DNA of 53,542 bases from Glaciimonas sp. (GCA_012927585.1 JABBOY010000004.1:1-53542); one strand, 5' to 3'. Shown: positions 29,746 to 39,687, counted from the stretch's first letter. Numbers and translations: made by a program. The notes: a model not told the origin generated them from the sequence alone.

Positions 29746-31266
29746 TTATCGTGCTGCGGTACTGGTTTCCTGCCAGCCGCCGCCCAAGGCGCGATACAGA
29801 TCAATCGCATTGGTCAGGCGCAACAATTGAACCTGCACCAGCGTTTGCTCGGCGGCGAACGATTGGCGCTGGGCGTCGAGCACGTCGAGCGAACTGGCGA
29901 TGCCATTGCGAAAACGCGCTTCGGAGAGTTTCAGACGCTCGGCTTCGGCATTCTTGACTGCGGCCTGGGCCGCAATCTGCAAGTCGAGCAGACTGCGTGC
30001 CACCAGTGCATCGGAGACTTCCCGAAAGGCGCTCTGGATGGATTTTTCGTAATCGACAATCGCCAGGTTCTTGCGCACTTCGGCCAAATTCAAGTTACCC
30101 CGGTTGCGCCCACCATCGAATATCGGCAACACCAGTTGCGGCGCGAACGACCAGGCGCCGGAGCCGGCATCAAATAATCCCGACAGTGCATTGCTAGCGG
30201 TACCGGCGCTGGCGGTAAGCGCAATGCGCGGGAAGAATGCGGCCCGCGCTGCACCGATATTGGCGTTGGCGGCTTGCAGTTTCTGCTCGAACTGGCGAAT
30301 ATCGGGGCGGCTGGCCAAGAGGTCGGAAGGCAGTCCGGGCGGGATCTCGACTACGATGTTTTGGGCTGACAGCGGTTGTGGCGCCGGTAGATCAGCCAAC
30401 GGCTTGCCGACCAGTAGCACCAGCGCGTTTTCAGCCTGGGCACGCTGGCGCGAGAGTGTGACTAACGCCACTCTGGCCGTCTGTAACAGGGACTCTTCGC
30501 CGCGCAGGTCAAGCGCAGAACTAGCGCCGACGTCAAAACGTTTTTGCGCCAGTGCGTAACTGTTACTACGCGCATCGAACGATTGCTGGGCCAGTGCACG
30601 TTGTTCGGCAAACCCGCGCTCGGACAAATAAGCTTTGGCGACTTCCGACACCAGGCTGATTTTGACCGACTGGCGCGCTTCTTCGGTGGCTAGATATTGC
30701 GCCAAAGCGGCATCATTCAGGCTGCGCACCCGGCCGAAAAAGTCTAGCTCGAATGACGCCAAACTGACCCCGACGTCATAGCGGCCGCCGGTGCTGGGCG
30801 TGCCTAGCGTCGTTAGAGTGGCTGGTGTCCTGCTGCGAGCGCCGCTGGCAACGCCGTTCAGGTTGGGCAGCCGGTCAGCCGACTGGATGTTGTACTGGGC
30901 CCGCGCCTCTTCGATGCGCAGGGCGGCTGTGCGCAAATCGCGGTTGTTATCCAGCGCGCTGGCGATCAGAGCCTGCAATCGCGCATCCTTAAAGAACTCG
31001 CGCCAGCCGATGTCGGTCGCCGCCGGGGTGATGGCTTTGGTCGATGTAGCGTTGGCCGATATAGCGTTGGCCGATTGGTCGCCGTAGCTGGCCGCCACCG
31101 GAGCATCCGGGCGCGCATACTGCGGCGTCAGCGAACAGCCCGACAGCACGCCTGTGGTCAGCACAGCCAGCAACATGGCCGGCAATGCCGACACGGCGGG
31201 CAAGCTTCGCATCCGTTGCTGCAGGTGCGTCAACAGCTCGGACTTGAACCTCTCTGATTTAAACAT
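29746..31266 (-). CDS. RND efflux outer membrane lipoprotein (OprM/NodT family)
   Basis: A 506-residue outer membrane channel of the TolC-like family. A signal peptide ends in the lipobox VLSGC, so the mature protein is lipid-modified. Two repeated outer membrane efflux domains follow, with typical blocks such as RFDVGASSALDL and the second-half ARFRNGIASSLDVLDAQR. It forms the exit duct for the AcrA-AcrB pump. ATG 31266 is chosen because GGAG lies 7 nt upstream and the start overlaps the acrB stop by 8 nt; this gives a long n-region, so a start at 31212 remains possible. Confidence 0.92.
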   Translation of the reverse strand: MFKSERFKSELLTHLQQRMRSLPAVSALPAMLLAVLTTGVLSGCSLTPQYARPDAPVAASYGDQSANAISANATSTKAITPAATDIGWREFFKDARLQALIASALDNNRDLRTAALRIEEARAQYNIQSADRLPNLNGVASGARSRTPATLTTLGTPSTGGRYDVGVSLASFELDFFGRVRSLNDAALAQYLATEEARQSVKISLVSEVAKAYLSERGFAEQRALAQQSFDARSNSYALAQKRFDVGASSALDLRGEESLLQTARVALVTLSRQRAQAENALVLLVGKPLADLPAPQPLSAQNIVVEIPPGLPSDLLASRPDIRQFEQKLQAANANIGAARAAFFPRIALTASAGTASNALSGLFDAGSGAWSFAPQLVLPIFDGGRNRGNLNLAEVRKNLAIVDYEKSIQSAFREVSDALVARSLLDLQIAAQAAVKNAEAERLKLSEARFRNGIASSLDVLDAQRQSFAAEQTLVQVQLLRLTNAIDLYRALGGGWQETSTAAR

Positions 31267-34200
31267 TCTCATTCTCCACATCGATTTGCTTATGGCTGGC
31301 GTACATCTTGCGTTGCCGCTCGCTGCCCTTGAACAGGGTACGCACCACGACGAAAAATACCGGCACCAGAAACACCGCCAACAGGGTGGCGGCAATCATT
31401 CCGAACATGACGCCAGTACCGATTGCGCGTTGCGCAGCAGAGCCTGCGCCGTTAGCCAGCACCAGCGGCAACACGCCGAGGATGAGGGCTAGCGAAGTCA
31501 TGATGATCGGCCGGAACCGCAAATGCACCGCTTCCAACGTGGCGTCAATCAGGCTCTTGCCTTGCGCCTGCAGATCTTTGGCAAATTCGATGATCAGAAT
31601 CGCATTCTTGGACGACAGTCCTACCACTGCAATCATTCCGACCTTGAAATATACGTCGTTAGGCATGCCGCGCAAGGTCACGCCCAGCAGCGCACCGAGA
31701 ATCCCGAGCGGCACCACCAGCATCACCGCCACCGGAATCGAGGTGCTTTCGTACAGCGCAGCCAGTACCAGAAACACCGCTAGCAACGACAGCGCATACA
31801 GCAGCGGCGCTTGCGAGCCGGAGGTTTTTTCCTCTAGCGACTGACCGGTCCATTCAAAGCCGAATCCAGGCGGCAGTTTTGCCATCAGTGCTTCCATCTC
31901 GGTCATCGCATCGCCGGTACTGAAGCCGGCTGCGGCACCGCCGGAAATCTTCATGGCTGGATAGCCGTTGTAACGAATCAATTGCACCGGGCCGGTGAGC
32001 CAGTGCGAGGTGGTGAAGGCCGAGAACGGCACCATCGCACCCTGCGCATTGCGGGCATACAGTTTGCCCAGATCTTCCGGTTGCAAGCGCTGCGGCGCAT
32101 CGGCTTGCACGATCACACGCTGCTGGCGACCATCATTCGGGAAGTCATTGATATAGCTGGAACCGAGCGACGTCGAGAGCACACTATTGATATCGGCAAA
32201 CGTAACGCCGAGCGCATTGGCTTTGTCGCGGTCGATATCAAGTTCAAATTGCGGCGCATCTTCCAGACCTTCCGGCCGTACACCTGCCAGCACCTTGCTC
32301 TGTGACGCCAGCCCCAGCAGCTGGTTGCGCGCAGCGATTAATGCCAGATGTCCAGCACCAGAACGATCTTGCAAACGGAAGGTAAAGCCGGTGGCGTTAC
32401 CCAATTCCGCAATCGGAGGCGGGTTGACCGGAAACACGATGGCATCCTTGATTTTCGACAGCGCGCCCATGGCGCGGCGAGCAATCGCATCGGCCGAATC
32501 TTCCGGCCCTCGCTCGCTCCAGTTTTTCAGTGGCGTAAATGCCAAGGCGGTATTCTGACCGTTGCCCGCAAAGCTGAAGCCGGTCACCGCAACGATATGG
32601 GCAATGCCGGGTTGCTTCAGGTAATAATCTTCCACCTGCTTGACGACTTCCAGCGTGCGACCGGTGCTGGCGCCAGGCGGCAACTGGATATTGGTGACCA
32701 GAAAACCTTGATCTTCAGACGGCAAGAACGATGCCGGCAAACGGGCATACAGCAAACCGACACAGACCAGAATCACGCCGTACACCAGCAAATAACGTCC
32801 GGTTCGACCCAGTATCTTGGCAATGGAATTTTGATAACCGTTAGCGGTACGGCTGAATCCACGATTAAACCAGCCGAAAAAACCGGTCTTTTCGTGATGA
32901 TGGCCGGCCTTGACCGGCTTCAGAAGCGTAGCGCACAGCGCCGGCGTCAACGTGAACGCCATCAGTACCGAGAAGAACATCGACGCTACCATCGAGAGCG
33001 AGAACTGGCGATAAATCGCACCGACTGCGCCGCCGAAAAAGGCCATCGGGATGAAAACCGCGATCAGCACCAGCGTCATGCCGATCAGTGCGCCGCTAAT
33101 TTGGCCCATTGCCTTGCGGGTGGCTTCACGCGGCGACAAACCTTCTGTGCTCATGATGCGCTCGACATTCTCCACCACCACAATGGCATCATCGACCAGG
33201 ATACCAATTGCCAGCACCATGCCGAACATGGTCAGCACATTGATCGAAAAACCAAACAGGAACAAGGTGGCAAAGGTGCCCAGCAATGCCACCGGCACCA
33301 CGATGGTAGGAATCAGCGTGTAACGAATATTTTGCAGGAACAGGTACATCACCAGAAACACCAGCAGAATCGCTTCGAACAGGGTCTTGACCACTTCTTC
33401 AATCGAAATCTGAACAAACTCCGAGGTATCGTAAGGCACTACGAACTGGATGCCGGGCGGGAAGTATTGCGACAACTCCTCCATTTTGGCGTGTACTGCC
33501 TTGGCAGTGCCCAGCGCATTGGCGGTGGGCGATAGTTGCACCCCAATCGCGGCAATTGGCTTGCCGTCGATGCGCGCTGAAGTGGCATAACCCTGGCCGC
33601 CGATTTCAATTCGCGCCACATCGCGCAGCCGCACCACCGAACCGTCCGCATTGGCGCGCAGCACGATAGCGCCGAACTGCCCGGGCGTGGACAACTGCCC
33701 GGAAACCACAATAGTGGCAGAAACCTGCTGCCCAACCGGGCTTGGCAAATCGCCCAGAGTGCCCGATGCAACTTGCGCATTCTGGTTCCTGATTGCGCTG
33801 GAGACATCGGCCGGCGTCAGCTTGTAGCCGACCAGCTTGGCAGGGTCGATCCAAACCCGCATCGCACGCTCGGTACCAAACAACTGGGCTTGCCCAACTC
33901 CTGGCAAGCGCTTGATTTCATTCAAGATATTGCGGGACGCATAATCACCCAGCGCAATCGGATTGAAACTGCCATCTTTCGATGTCAGCGTAATGAACAA
34001 CAGGAAGTTGCTGCGCGATTTGGTGACTTGCACGCCCTGCTGCGTGACAGCTTGCGGCAAGCGCGCCTCGACCCGCTTCAGGCGGTTTTGCACATCCACC
34101 GCGGCCAGATCGGGATTGGTGCCGGTGGAAAAGGTCACAGTGATCTGTACTTGGCCGTTGGCCTGGCTCTGCGACTCTACATATTGCAAGCCTTCGGCGC

Positions 34201-34411
34201 CGTTCATTTCCTGTTCGATCAGGCTGGTGACGCTATCGTCCAGAACTTGGGCGGTGGCGCCCGGATAATTTGCCGTAACCACAATGGTAGGCGGGGCGAT
34301 GCTTGGATATTGCGATACCGGCAACTGCGTGATGGCCAATATGCCGGCCAGCATGATGAAGATCGCCAGCACCCATGCAAATACCGGCCGATCAATGAAA
34401 AATTTTCCCAT
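31259..34411 (-). CDS. acrB: RND multidrug efflux pump inner membrane transporter
   Basis: A 1,050-residue HAE-1 family RND transporter. It opens with the family sequence FFIDRPVFAWVLAI. The proton-relay aspartates lie in GILVDDAIVVVENVER in the fourth membrane helix, and the partner lysine in GLSSKNAILIIEFAKD. Two large periplasmic loops separate the two sets of membrane helices. It exports drugs, dyes and detergents using proton flow, docking with AcrA and the outer membrane channel. 11 nt downstream of acrA, and overlapping the outer membrane gene. Confidence 0.97.
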   Translation of the reverse strand: MGKFFIDRPVFAWVLAIFIMLAGILAITQLPVSQYPSIAPPTIVVTANYPGATAQVLDDSVTSLIEQEMNGAEGLQYVESQSQANGQVQITVTFSTGTNPDLAAVDVQNRLKRVEARLPQAVTQQGVQVTKSRSNFLLFITLTSKDGSFNPIALGDYASRNILNEIKRLPGVGQAQLFGTERAMRVWIDPAKLVGYKLTPADVSSAIRNQNAQVASGTLGDLPSPVGQQVSATIVVSGQLSTPGQFGAIVLRANADGSVVRLRDVARIEIGGQGYATSARIDGKPIAAIGVQLSPTANALGTAKAVHAKMEELSQYFPPGIQFVVPYDTSEFVQISIEEVVKTLFEAILLVFLVMYLFLQNIRYTLIPTIVVPVALLGTFATLFLFGFSINVLTMFGMVLAIGILVDDAIVVVENVERIMSTEGLSPREATRKAMGQISGALIGMTLVLIAVFIPMAFFGGAVGAIYRQFSLSMVASMFFSVLMAFTLTPALCATLLKPVKAGHHHEKTGFFGWFNRGFSRTANGYQNSIAKILGRTGRYLLVYGVILVCVGLLYARLPASFLPSEDQGFLVTNIQLPPGASTGRTLEVVKQVEDYYLKQPGIAHIVAVTGFSFAGNGQNTALAFTPLKNWSERGPEDSADAIARRAMGALSKIKDAIVFPVNPPPIAELGNATGFTFRLQDRSGAGHLALIAARNQLLGLASQSKVLAGVRPEGLEDAPQFELDIDRDKANALGVTFADINSVLSTSLGSSYINDFPNDGRQQRVIVQADAPQRLQPEDLGKLYARNAQGAMVPFSAFTTSHWLTGPVQLIRYNGYPAMKISGGAAAGFSTGDAMTEMEALMAKLPPGFGFEWTGQSLEEKTSGSQAPLLYALSLLAVFLVLAALYESTSIPVAVMLVVPLGILGALLGVTLRGMPNDVYFKVGMIAVVGLSSKNAILIIEFAKDLQAQGKSLIDATLEAVHLRFRPIIMTSLALILGVLPLVLANGAGSAAQRAIGTGVMFGMIAATLLAVFLVPVFFVVVRTLFKGSERQRKMYASHKQIDVENENV

Positions 34412-34422
34412 TCGATGACTCC

Positions 34423-35670
34423 TTATTGCGCTTTTGCGGTTGGAACAATTTCAGGAGTATCTATTTTCTTGTCTTTATTTTGCTGCGCAGAAGGCAGTGC
34501 GCCCTTGACAGTATCAACCACTTTCGGTTGCCACGGCACGACTTTGACGACAGCGCCCGGCTTGATTTTTTGCAGGCCTGAGACGACCACCCGGTCGCCG
34601 GCTTGCAGCCCCTTGCTAATGAGCCAGTCATTACCCTGCACATTCCCGGTTATAACGGTACGCACAGCCACCTTGTTATCGGCCCCGACTACCATCACCG
34701 AAGCGCCATCGGGGCCGCGCGTAAGTGCTTGCTGCGGCACGCTAATGGCTTGTTCCCGAACCCCTTGTTCCAACTTGGCGCGCACATACATGCCAGGCAA
34801 CAGACGACGTTTCGGGTTAGGAAATTCGGCCCGCAAACTGACCGCGCCAGTGCTTTCATCCACGCTTACGTCGGAAAACAGCAGCTTGCCCGGGAGCGGA
34901 TACGGCGTGCCATCTTCCATCACCAGCGTGACCGCAGCCTTGCCCTGGCCTACGCTTTGCAGTTCGCCGTTGGCTAGTGCGCGCTGCAGTGCAAGCAGAT
35001 CGGTGCTGGATTGGGTCAGGTTGACGTATATCGGATCGAGTTGCTGAATGGTTGCCAGTTGGGTGGCTTCGCCTTGGCCGACTAACGCGCCTTCAGTCAC
35101 CAGGGCACGTCCGATCCGGCCGGAAATCGGTGCCGTCACCCGGGTATAACCGAGATTAAGCTGAGCGATGGCGCGTGTTGCCTTGGCTGAAGCGACATCG
35201 GCAGCGGCTTGTTTCTGCGCGGTGCCGGCGTCGTCATATTCCTGCTTGCTGACCGCATTGATTTCCATCAGCGGCTGGTATCGCTGCAATTTCAAGTTGG
35301 CCTGCGCCAGGTTGGCTTCGGACTTGGCTAGCGCCGCCTGGGTGCTTTCGTAAGTCGCTTGATAGGAGGCCGGATCGATCTTGAACAATAACTCGCCCGC
35401 CTTGACTTCACTGCCCTCGCGGAATTCGCGCTTCTGCACGATACCGGCGGCACGGGCGCGCACTTGCGCTACGCGCGTGGCTTCCAGCCGACCCGGCAAT
35501 TCATTGGTAATCGTTAGCCGCTGCAACGCCACCGTCATCACCGCCACTTCGGGCACCGGCGCGCCGGCGCCAGGTGCCGCTCCGGCCTTGGGTTTTTCGC
35601 TGCAGCCGGCGAAGATGGATAACACGGCGAGTACAGCAGCCAGGCGCGCAAAGCGTTGATGTGATGTCAT
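34423..35670 (-). CDS. acrA: RND efflux periplasmic adaptor subunit
   Basis: A 415-residue membrane fusion protein. The signal peptide ends in the lipobox IFAGC, so the adaptor is lipid-anchored to the inner membrane. The barrel-sandwich, helical hairpin and beta-barrel parts are typical: RARAAGIVQKREFREGS is the lipoyl-like entry, here quoted as two blocks (ARAAGIVQKREF and KAGELLFKIDP), and GRIGRALVTEGALV the exit. First gene of the efflux operon; its promoter carries the palindrome at 35899. Confidence 0.95.
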   Translation of the reverse strand: MTSHQRFARLAAVLAVLSIFAGCSEKPKAGAAPGAGAPVPEVAVMTVALQRLTITNELPGRLEATRVAQVRARAAGIVQKREFREGSEVKAGELLFKIDPASYQATYESTQAALAKSEANLAQANLKLQRYQPLMEINAVSKQEYDDAGTAQKQAAADVASAKATRAIAQLNLGYTRVTAPISGRIGRALVTEGALVGQGEATQLATIQQLDPIYVNLTQSSTDLLALQRALANGELQSVGQGKAAVTLVMEDGTPYPLPGKLLFSDVSVDESTGAVSLRAEFPNPKRRLLPGMYVRAKLEQGVREQAISVPQQALTRGPDGASVMVVGADNKVAVRTVITGNVQGNDWLISKGLQAGDRVVVSGLQKIKPGAVVKVVPWQPKVVDTVKGALPSAQQNKDKKIDTPEIVPTAKAQ

Positions 35671-35794
35671 AGAACTCTCTTACGGTAATGATTGGCAAAC
35701 CACCTGCCGCACCGCAAGCAGCAGGCAGATGAACAGGTGAAGGGGGAAACAAACAGCGCTACAAAATGGCAACTATGTGCAACTACGCAAATAC

Positions 35795-35820
35795 AAAAGC
35801 CCCGGTAAGTCTTCGGGGTT
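35795..35820 (-). terminator. possible attenuator in the acrA leader
   Basis: On the minus strand a stem CCCCG/CGGGG (35818-35814 and 35804-35800, extended by A-T and G-T pairs) with a 9-nt loop is followed by CTTTTG. It lies between the efflux promoter and the acrA start, about 80 nt into the predicted leader. The U-run is short, so it is a weak terminator or attenuator at best. Confidence 0.4.
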
Positions 35821-35891
35821 GTCTGCGACAGATTTTATACAGATTCTGCCGATATTACTCTGGTGCTGTTGGTGTAGATGGAACTTGGGCT

Positions 35892-35921
35892 ATTATATAT
35901 ACATTCGCGAATGTATGTTAA
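35892..35921 (-). promoter_or_regulatory. acrAB promoter with TetR operator in the spacer
   Basis: On the minus strand TTAACA (35921-35916) and a perfect TATAAT (35897-35892) are 18 nt apart. A perfect 18-bp palindrome, ATACATTCGCGAATGTAT (35899-35916), fills the spacer. It closely resembles the operators of AcrR/TtgR-type repressors. Binding there would block RNA polymerase directly. The divergent TetR gene starts 112 nt away. Confidence 0.8.
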
Positions 35922-35978
35922 GTTGATGGGTAAGCGAAAAATCACCAAGGTTTGCGCAATGGTTTGCACAATATCAAG

Positions 35979-36005
35979 TAGTGCAGGCTGGTCATGCTTG
36001 CACTA
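35979..36005. repeat. palindromic repeat, decayed copy 3
   Basis: TAGTGCAGGC (35979-35988) and GCTTGCACTA (35996-36005) pair with one mismatch. The outer 10 nt match the arms of the palindromes at 5674 and 21827; the inner part is lost. It sits in the 5' leader of the TetR gene, just before its ribosome site. Confidence 0.6.
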
Positions 36006-36027
36006 ATGGCAACAAGGACATTTCATC

Positions 36028-36711
36028 ATGGCAAGATGTACTAAGGAAAAAGCGCTGGAAACCCGCGAGCGCATTCTCGATGCGGCCGAAGACGTATTCG
36101 ATGCGAAAGGCGTGTCGAGCACTTCGCTGGCCGATGTGGCGGCCGCGGCTGGCGTGACGCGTGGCGCGGTTTACTGGCATTTCACCAACAAGGCCGATCT
36201 GTTCGACGCGATGTGCCAGCGCATTCGCCTCCCAATGGAAACCGTCATCGAGGCCGCCGCTGACGTCAGCATCGGCGACCCGCTGGGCCAGTTGCGTGTC
36301 GCCTGCCGGTTCCTGTTTCGCGAAACGGTGGAGAACCCGCACCACAACAAGGTGCTCGACATCCTGATACATAAATGCGAATTCGTCGATCCGACGGATC
36401 CGATTTTTATCCGGCAACAGGAGTGGATGCGGCAATGCGCGATCAATAACACACTGTTGCTCTCGAATGCGATCGCGAAAGGCCAATTGCCGGCCACACT
36501 CGATGTGCGTTTGGCCAGCGTTATGCTGCATTCGATGATCAGCGGCCTGCTGTCCACCTGGTTATTCGCGCCGGATAGCTTTAACCTGATTCAGGACGGC
36601 GAGGAAATCATCGATGCATATTTAGAAACCCTGCTCACTACGCGCCCCCTGAACCCAGGCACGAACACTGCGCATACCGTTCTGCCAAGCACACCCGGAA
36701 TGACGCGCTAG
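36028..36711 (+). CDS. TetR/AcrR family repressor of the efflux operon
   Basis: A 227-residue TetR-family regulator. The DNA-binding helix-turn-helix covers about residues 10-56 (ILDAAEDVFDAKGV, SLADVAAAAGVTRGAVYWHF, KADLFDAM). The C-terminal half resembles the AcrR/TtgR ligand domain, which binds drugs and releases the operator. It diverges from acrA, and the operator in between supports the role. AAGGA precedes ATG 36028 by about 9 nt. Only 23 nt separate its stop from the mlaE-like gene, so some read-through into the lipid transport operon is possible. Confidence 0.92.
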   Translation: MARCTKEKALETRERILDAAEDVFDAKGVSSTSLADVAAAAGVTRGAVYWHFTNKADLFDAMCQRIRLPMETVIEAAADVSIGDPLGQLRVACRFLFRETVENPHHNKVLDILIHKCEFVDPTDPIFIRQQEWMRQCAINNTLLLSNAIAKGQLPATLDVRLASVMLHSMISGLLSTWLFAPDSFNLIQDGEEIIDAYLETLLTTRPLNPGTNTAHTVLPSTPGMTR

Positions 36712-36734
36712 CGCTTATCCCTTACACTGCGCAG

Positions 36735-37877
36735 ATGCCAGACAAACAAGACCCTACGCTCAGCGTTGACCGCATTGACCACGATAGCGGCGTGACGCTG
36801 CGCGCGTGCGGCACTTGGCTAGTGCAAAAAATGGCCCAAAAAGAAGTCATGAAGGCATTGCAAAGCAGCGCCCAATCGATACCGCCGAACGGTAATGGCA
36901 ACGATATCCACTGGGATTTATCGCAGATCGACCGCGTTGACCACATCGGCGCCCAATTTTTCTGGAATTTGTGGGGAAAAACCCGTCCGACCAAGCTGAC
37001 ACTGGCACCCGAGCAGGAGCCTTTTTTTGCGCGCCTGGCAGATGCCGGCGACCTCGCATTACCAGCGCAGCCTGTGCAACGATTGATGCCGCTGGTCACG
37101 CTGGGCGACGCGGTGCTGGGGTTTTTCGAACAAATCCAGAGTTTTATCGGACTCATCGGGCAACTGGTGATGGATTTCGGTCAATTCGCGCGTAATCCTG
37201 CGCGCGGCCCATGGAAAGAAGTTTCAGCGAATATTTTCCATGTCGGCTTTCAGGCGCTCGGCATCACCGCCTTGGTCGGATTCCTGATCGGCGTGGTGCT
37301 GTCGTATCTGTCGGCGCAGCAGTTGCACACCTTCGGCGGCGACATTTATCTAGTCAACATCCTGGGCATGAGCATCATCCGCGAACTGGGCCCGCTGCTG
37401 GCGGCGATTCTGGTAGCCGGGCGCTCCGGCTCGGCGATTACCGCCCAACTGGGCGTGATGCGGGTCACCGAAGAACTCGATGCAATGCTGGTGATGGGCT
37501 TGCCGCACGGTTTCCGGCTGGTGTTGCCGAAAGTCATTGCGCTGGCAATTGCGATGCCGCTGCTGGTGATCTGGACCGACGCCATTGCGCTGATCGGCGG
37601 CATGACGGCGGCCCAACTGCAACTGGACATGTCGCCCAGCTATTTCATCCAGTCGCTGCCGGACGCGGTGTCGCTACCGAATTACTGGATCGGCCTCGGC
37701 AAGGGCGTGGTGTTTGGCGCACTGATTGCGCTGGTGTCGTGCCATTTCGGCTTGCGCATCAAACCGAATACCGAAAGCCTCGGGCACGGCACGACTACCT
37801 CGGTAGTCATCGCGATCACAGTGGTTATTCTGGCCGATGCAGTGTTTGCGATCGTCTTCAGCGGAGCCGGCTACTAA
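36735..37877 (+). CDS. MlaE-family ABC permease with N-terminal STAS domain
   Basis: A 380-residue protein in two parts. The first ~115 residues look like a STAS domain (IHWDLSQIDRVDHIGAQFFW region, given here as WDLSQIDRVDHIGAQFF), the fold of MlaB. The rest is the MlaE-type permease with about five membrane helices and the signature NILGMSIIRELGPLLAAILV split as NILGMSIIREL and GPLLAAILVAGRSG. The complex moves phospholipids between the inner and outer membrane. In E. coli MlaB and MlaE are separate proteins. It overlaps the ATPase gene by 1 nt. Confidence 0.92.
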   Translation: MPDKQDPTLSVDRIDHDSGVTLRACGTWLVQKMAQKEVMKALQSSAQSIPPNGNGNDIHWDLSQIDRVDHIGAQFFWNLWGKTRPTKLTLAPEQEPFFARLADAGDLALPAQPVQRLMPLVTLGDAVLGFFEQIQSFIGLIGQLVMDFGQFARNPARGPWKEVSANIFHVGFQALGITALVGFLIGVVLSYLSAQQLHTFGGDIYLVNILGMSIIRELGPLLAAILVAGRSGSAITAQLGVMRVTEELDAMLVMGLPHGFRLVLPKVIALAIAMPLLVIWTDAIALIGGMTAAQLQLDMSPSYFIQSLPDAVSLPNYWIGLGKGVVFGALIALVSCHFGLRIKPNTESLGHGTTTSVVIAITVVILADAVFAIVFSGAGY

Positions 37878-38731
37878 TGACCACCGGCCCGATCATCGAA
37901 CTGCAGGATGTCTGCATGCGCTTCGAGCGCAACGTCATTCTTGAAAACCTGAACCTGGTCGTGCAGCCGGGCGAAATCTTGTCGCTGGTGGGTGGCTCAG
38001 GTTCCGGCAAAACTACCGTGCTGCGCCAAATACTCGGCTTGCAGCGGCCCACCAGCGGCACCGTGCGGGTCTTCGGCGAAGATATTGAGCACACCAGCGC
38101 GCAAAAGTTACAGGCGCTGCGCCAGCGCTGGGGCATGTTGTTCCAGCAAGGCGCGTTGTTTTCTTCGCTGTCGGCGTTCGAGAATGTGGCGCTACCGCTG
38201 CGCGAATTGCACTATTTACCGCAAGACCTGATCCGGGACACCGTGCTGCTCAAGCTAGGCATGGTCGATCTGGGGCCGGCGGACGCCGCCAAGATGCCGG
38301 CCGATTTGTCCGGTGGCATGGTCAAGCGGGTGGCGCTGGCGCGCGCACTGGCGCTGGAGCCGGAACTGCTGTTTCTGGATGAACCGACCGCCGGCCTCGA
38401 CCCGGATATGTCGGAAACCTTCGTGAACTTGATACGTTCCCTGCACCGGGAACTCAAACTCACGGTGGTGATGGTCACGCACGACCTCGACACATTGCTG
38501 GCGCTGTCGAGCAAGATTGCGGTGCTAGCCGACAAGCACGTCATCATCAACGCTGCACCCGCCGAAGTAATCGCCTTCGAACACCCGTTCATCAAGGATT
38601 TCTTCCTCGGCGCACGCGGCCGCCGTGCGCTGGAAGCATTGGATACCTCTCATCCCTCCGAGCCGCCCGCAAAGGAAGAGGATGGAAATGGCAACCAGAA
38701 AAATAAAATCCTTTCCAAACCGAATCAATAA
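37877..38731 (+). CDS. MlaF-family ABC transporter ATPase
   Basis: A 284-residue ATPase. Walker A is GGSGSGKTT (about residues 39-47), the signature LSGGM, Walker B LLFLDEPTAGLDP and the switch histidine in VMVTHDLDTL. It powers the MlaE-type permease just upstream. The start ATG 37877 shares its A with the permease stop (TAATG). The last ~25 residues are a polar tail rich in Lys, Asn and Glu, beyond the usual end of MlaF. Confidence 0.95.
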   Translation: MTTGPIIELQDVCMRFERNVILENLNLVVQPGEILSLVGGSGSGKTTVLRQILGLQRPTSGTVRVFGEDIEHTSAQKLQALRQRWGMLFQQGALFSSLSAFENVALPLRELHYLPQDLIRDTVLLKLGMVDLGPADAAKMPADLSGGMVKRVALARALALEPELLFLDEPTAGLDPDMSETFVNLIRSLHRELKLTVVMVTHDLDTLLALSSKIAVLADKHVIINAAPAEVIAFEHPFIKDFFLGARGRRALEALDTSHPSEPPAKEEDGNGNQKNKILSKPNQ

Positions 38732-38745
38732 AATGGAAACCCATC

Positions 38746-39687
38746 ATGGAAAATAAGTCACACGCGCTGTTGACCGGCTTGTTTACCGTTGCGCTGATGA
38801 TTGCAGCGGTGTTTTTCGCACTCTGGTTCAACCGCGATCGGGTTGATCGGGTGCCTTACGAAATGGCAACCACACTGGCGGTGTCGGGCCTGAATCCGCA
38901 GGCGGCGGTGCGTTATCGCGGGCTGGAGGTCGGCCAGGTCGACGCCATCCGTTTCAATCCCCAGAAAACGGGTGAAATCCTGGTCCAGATCAGCGTCGAT
39001 CCGCATACCCCGATGACGCAGTCGACTTTCGGCACGCTCGGCTATCAGGGCGTGACCGGGATTGCTTATATTGAGCTTGACGACGATGGCAGCAAACCAG
39101 CGCATTTGGCCAGCGATAAAAACCGTCCGGCCCGGATCGAAATTCGGCCCAGCATCCTCGACAACATCCAAATTCGCAGCGCAGCGATCCTGCAGCAGTT
39201 CGAAGCCTTGACCGTCAATTTCAACACGCTGCTGGCACCGGCCAACCAGCAAAAAATCATCGGTGCAATCGATCACATCGGAGGCGCCGCCGCTGCACTG
39301 GAAGCGGTGCCGCGACAATTGGGGCCGACTTTGGCGAAGCTGCCGGGGTTGACCGACCAGGCGCAACAGGCATTGACTTCGATCTCGGCGCTATCCAGAG
39401 ACGCAAGCGCGCTGGCGGTCGATCTGACTAAGACCAACCAGCAACTGCAGGCCCCGGGCGGGCCGCTGAACAAAATCACCGACACCGCGGACCACTACAA
39501 CGCGATTGCCGACAGTATCGAGCGCGACGCATTGCCCAGAATCAACGCCCTGACCAACGAAGCGCGCAGCACGATGCAAAGCCTCAACCGCAGCATCGAG
39601 AAATTCGCTGAAAACCCGCAAAGCATCCTGCTCGGCGCGCCTGATCTGCCGCCTGGGCCGGGCGAACCGAGCTTTAAGGGCAAGTAG
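38746..39687 (+). CDS. MlaD-like MCE domain protein
   Basis: A 313-residue protein with one N-terminal membrane helix (about residues 8-27) and an MCE domain (about 38-120, containing LAVSGLNPQAAVRYRGLEVG). MCE domains form hexameric rings that carry lipids across the periplasm. The C-terminal half is helical, longer than in E. coli MlaD, and resembles single-MCE proteins that build a tunnel. It follows MlaF by 14 nt. No MlaC-type shuttle is present. Confidence 0.92.
   Translation: MENKSHALLTGLFTVALMIAAVFFALWFNRDRVDRVPYEMATTLAVSGLNPQAAVRYRGLEVGQVDAIRFNPQKTGEILVQISVDPHTPMTQSTFGTLGYQGVTGIAYIELDDDGSKPAHLASDKNRPARIEIRPSILDNIQIRSAAILQQFEALTVNFNTLLAPANQQKIIGAIDHIGGAAAALEAVPRQLGPTLAKLPGLTDQAQQALTSISALSRDASALAVDLTKTNQQLQAPGGPLNKITDTADHYNAIADSIERDALPRINALTNEARSTMQSLNRSIEKFAENPQSILLGAPDLPPGPGEPSFKGK

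Noticed and set aside
37211-37876. Upstream extension of the MlaF frame
   Set aside because: It overlaps the MlaE coding sequence in another frame; the TAATG junction at 37875-37879 gives the natural start.
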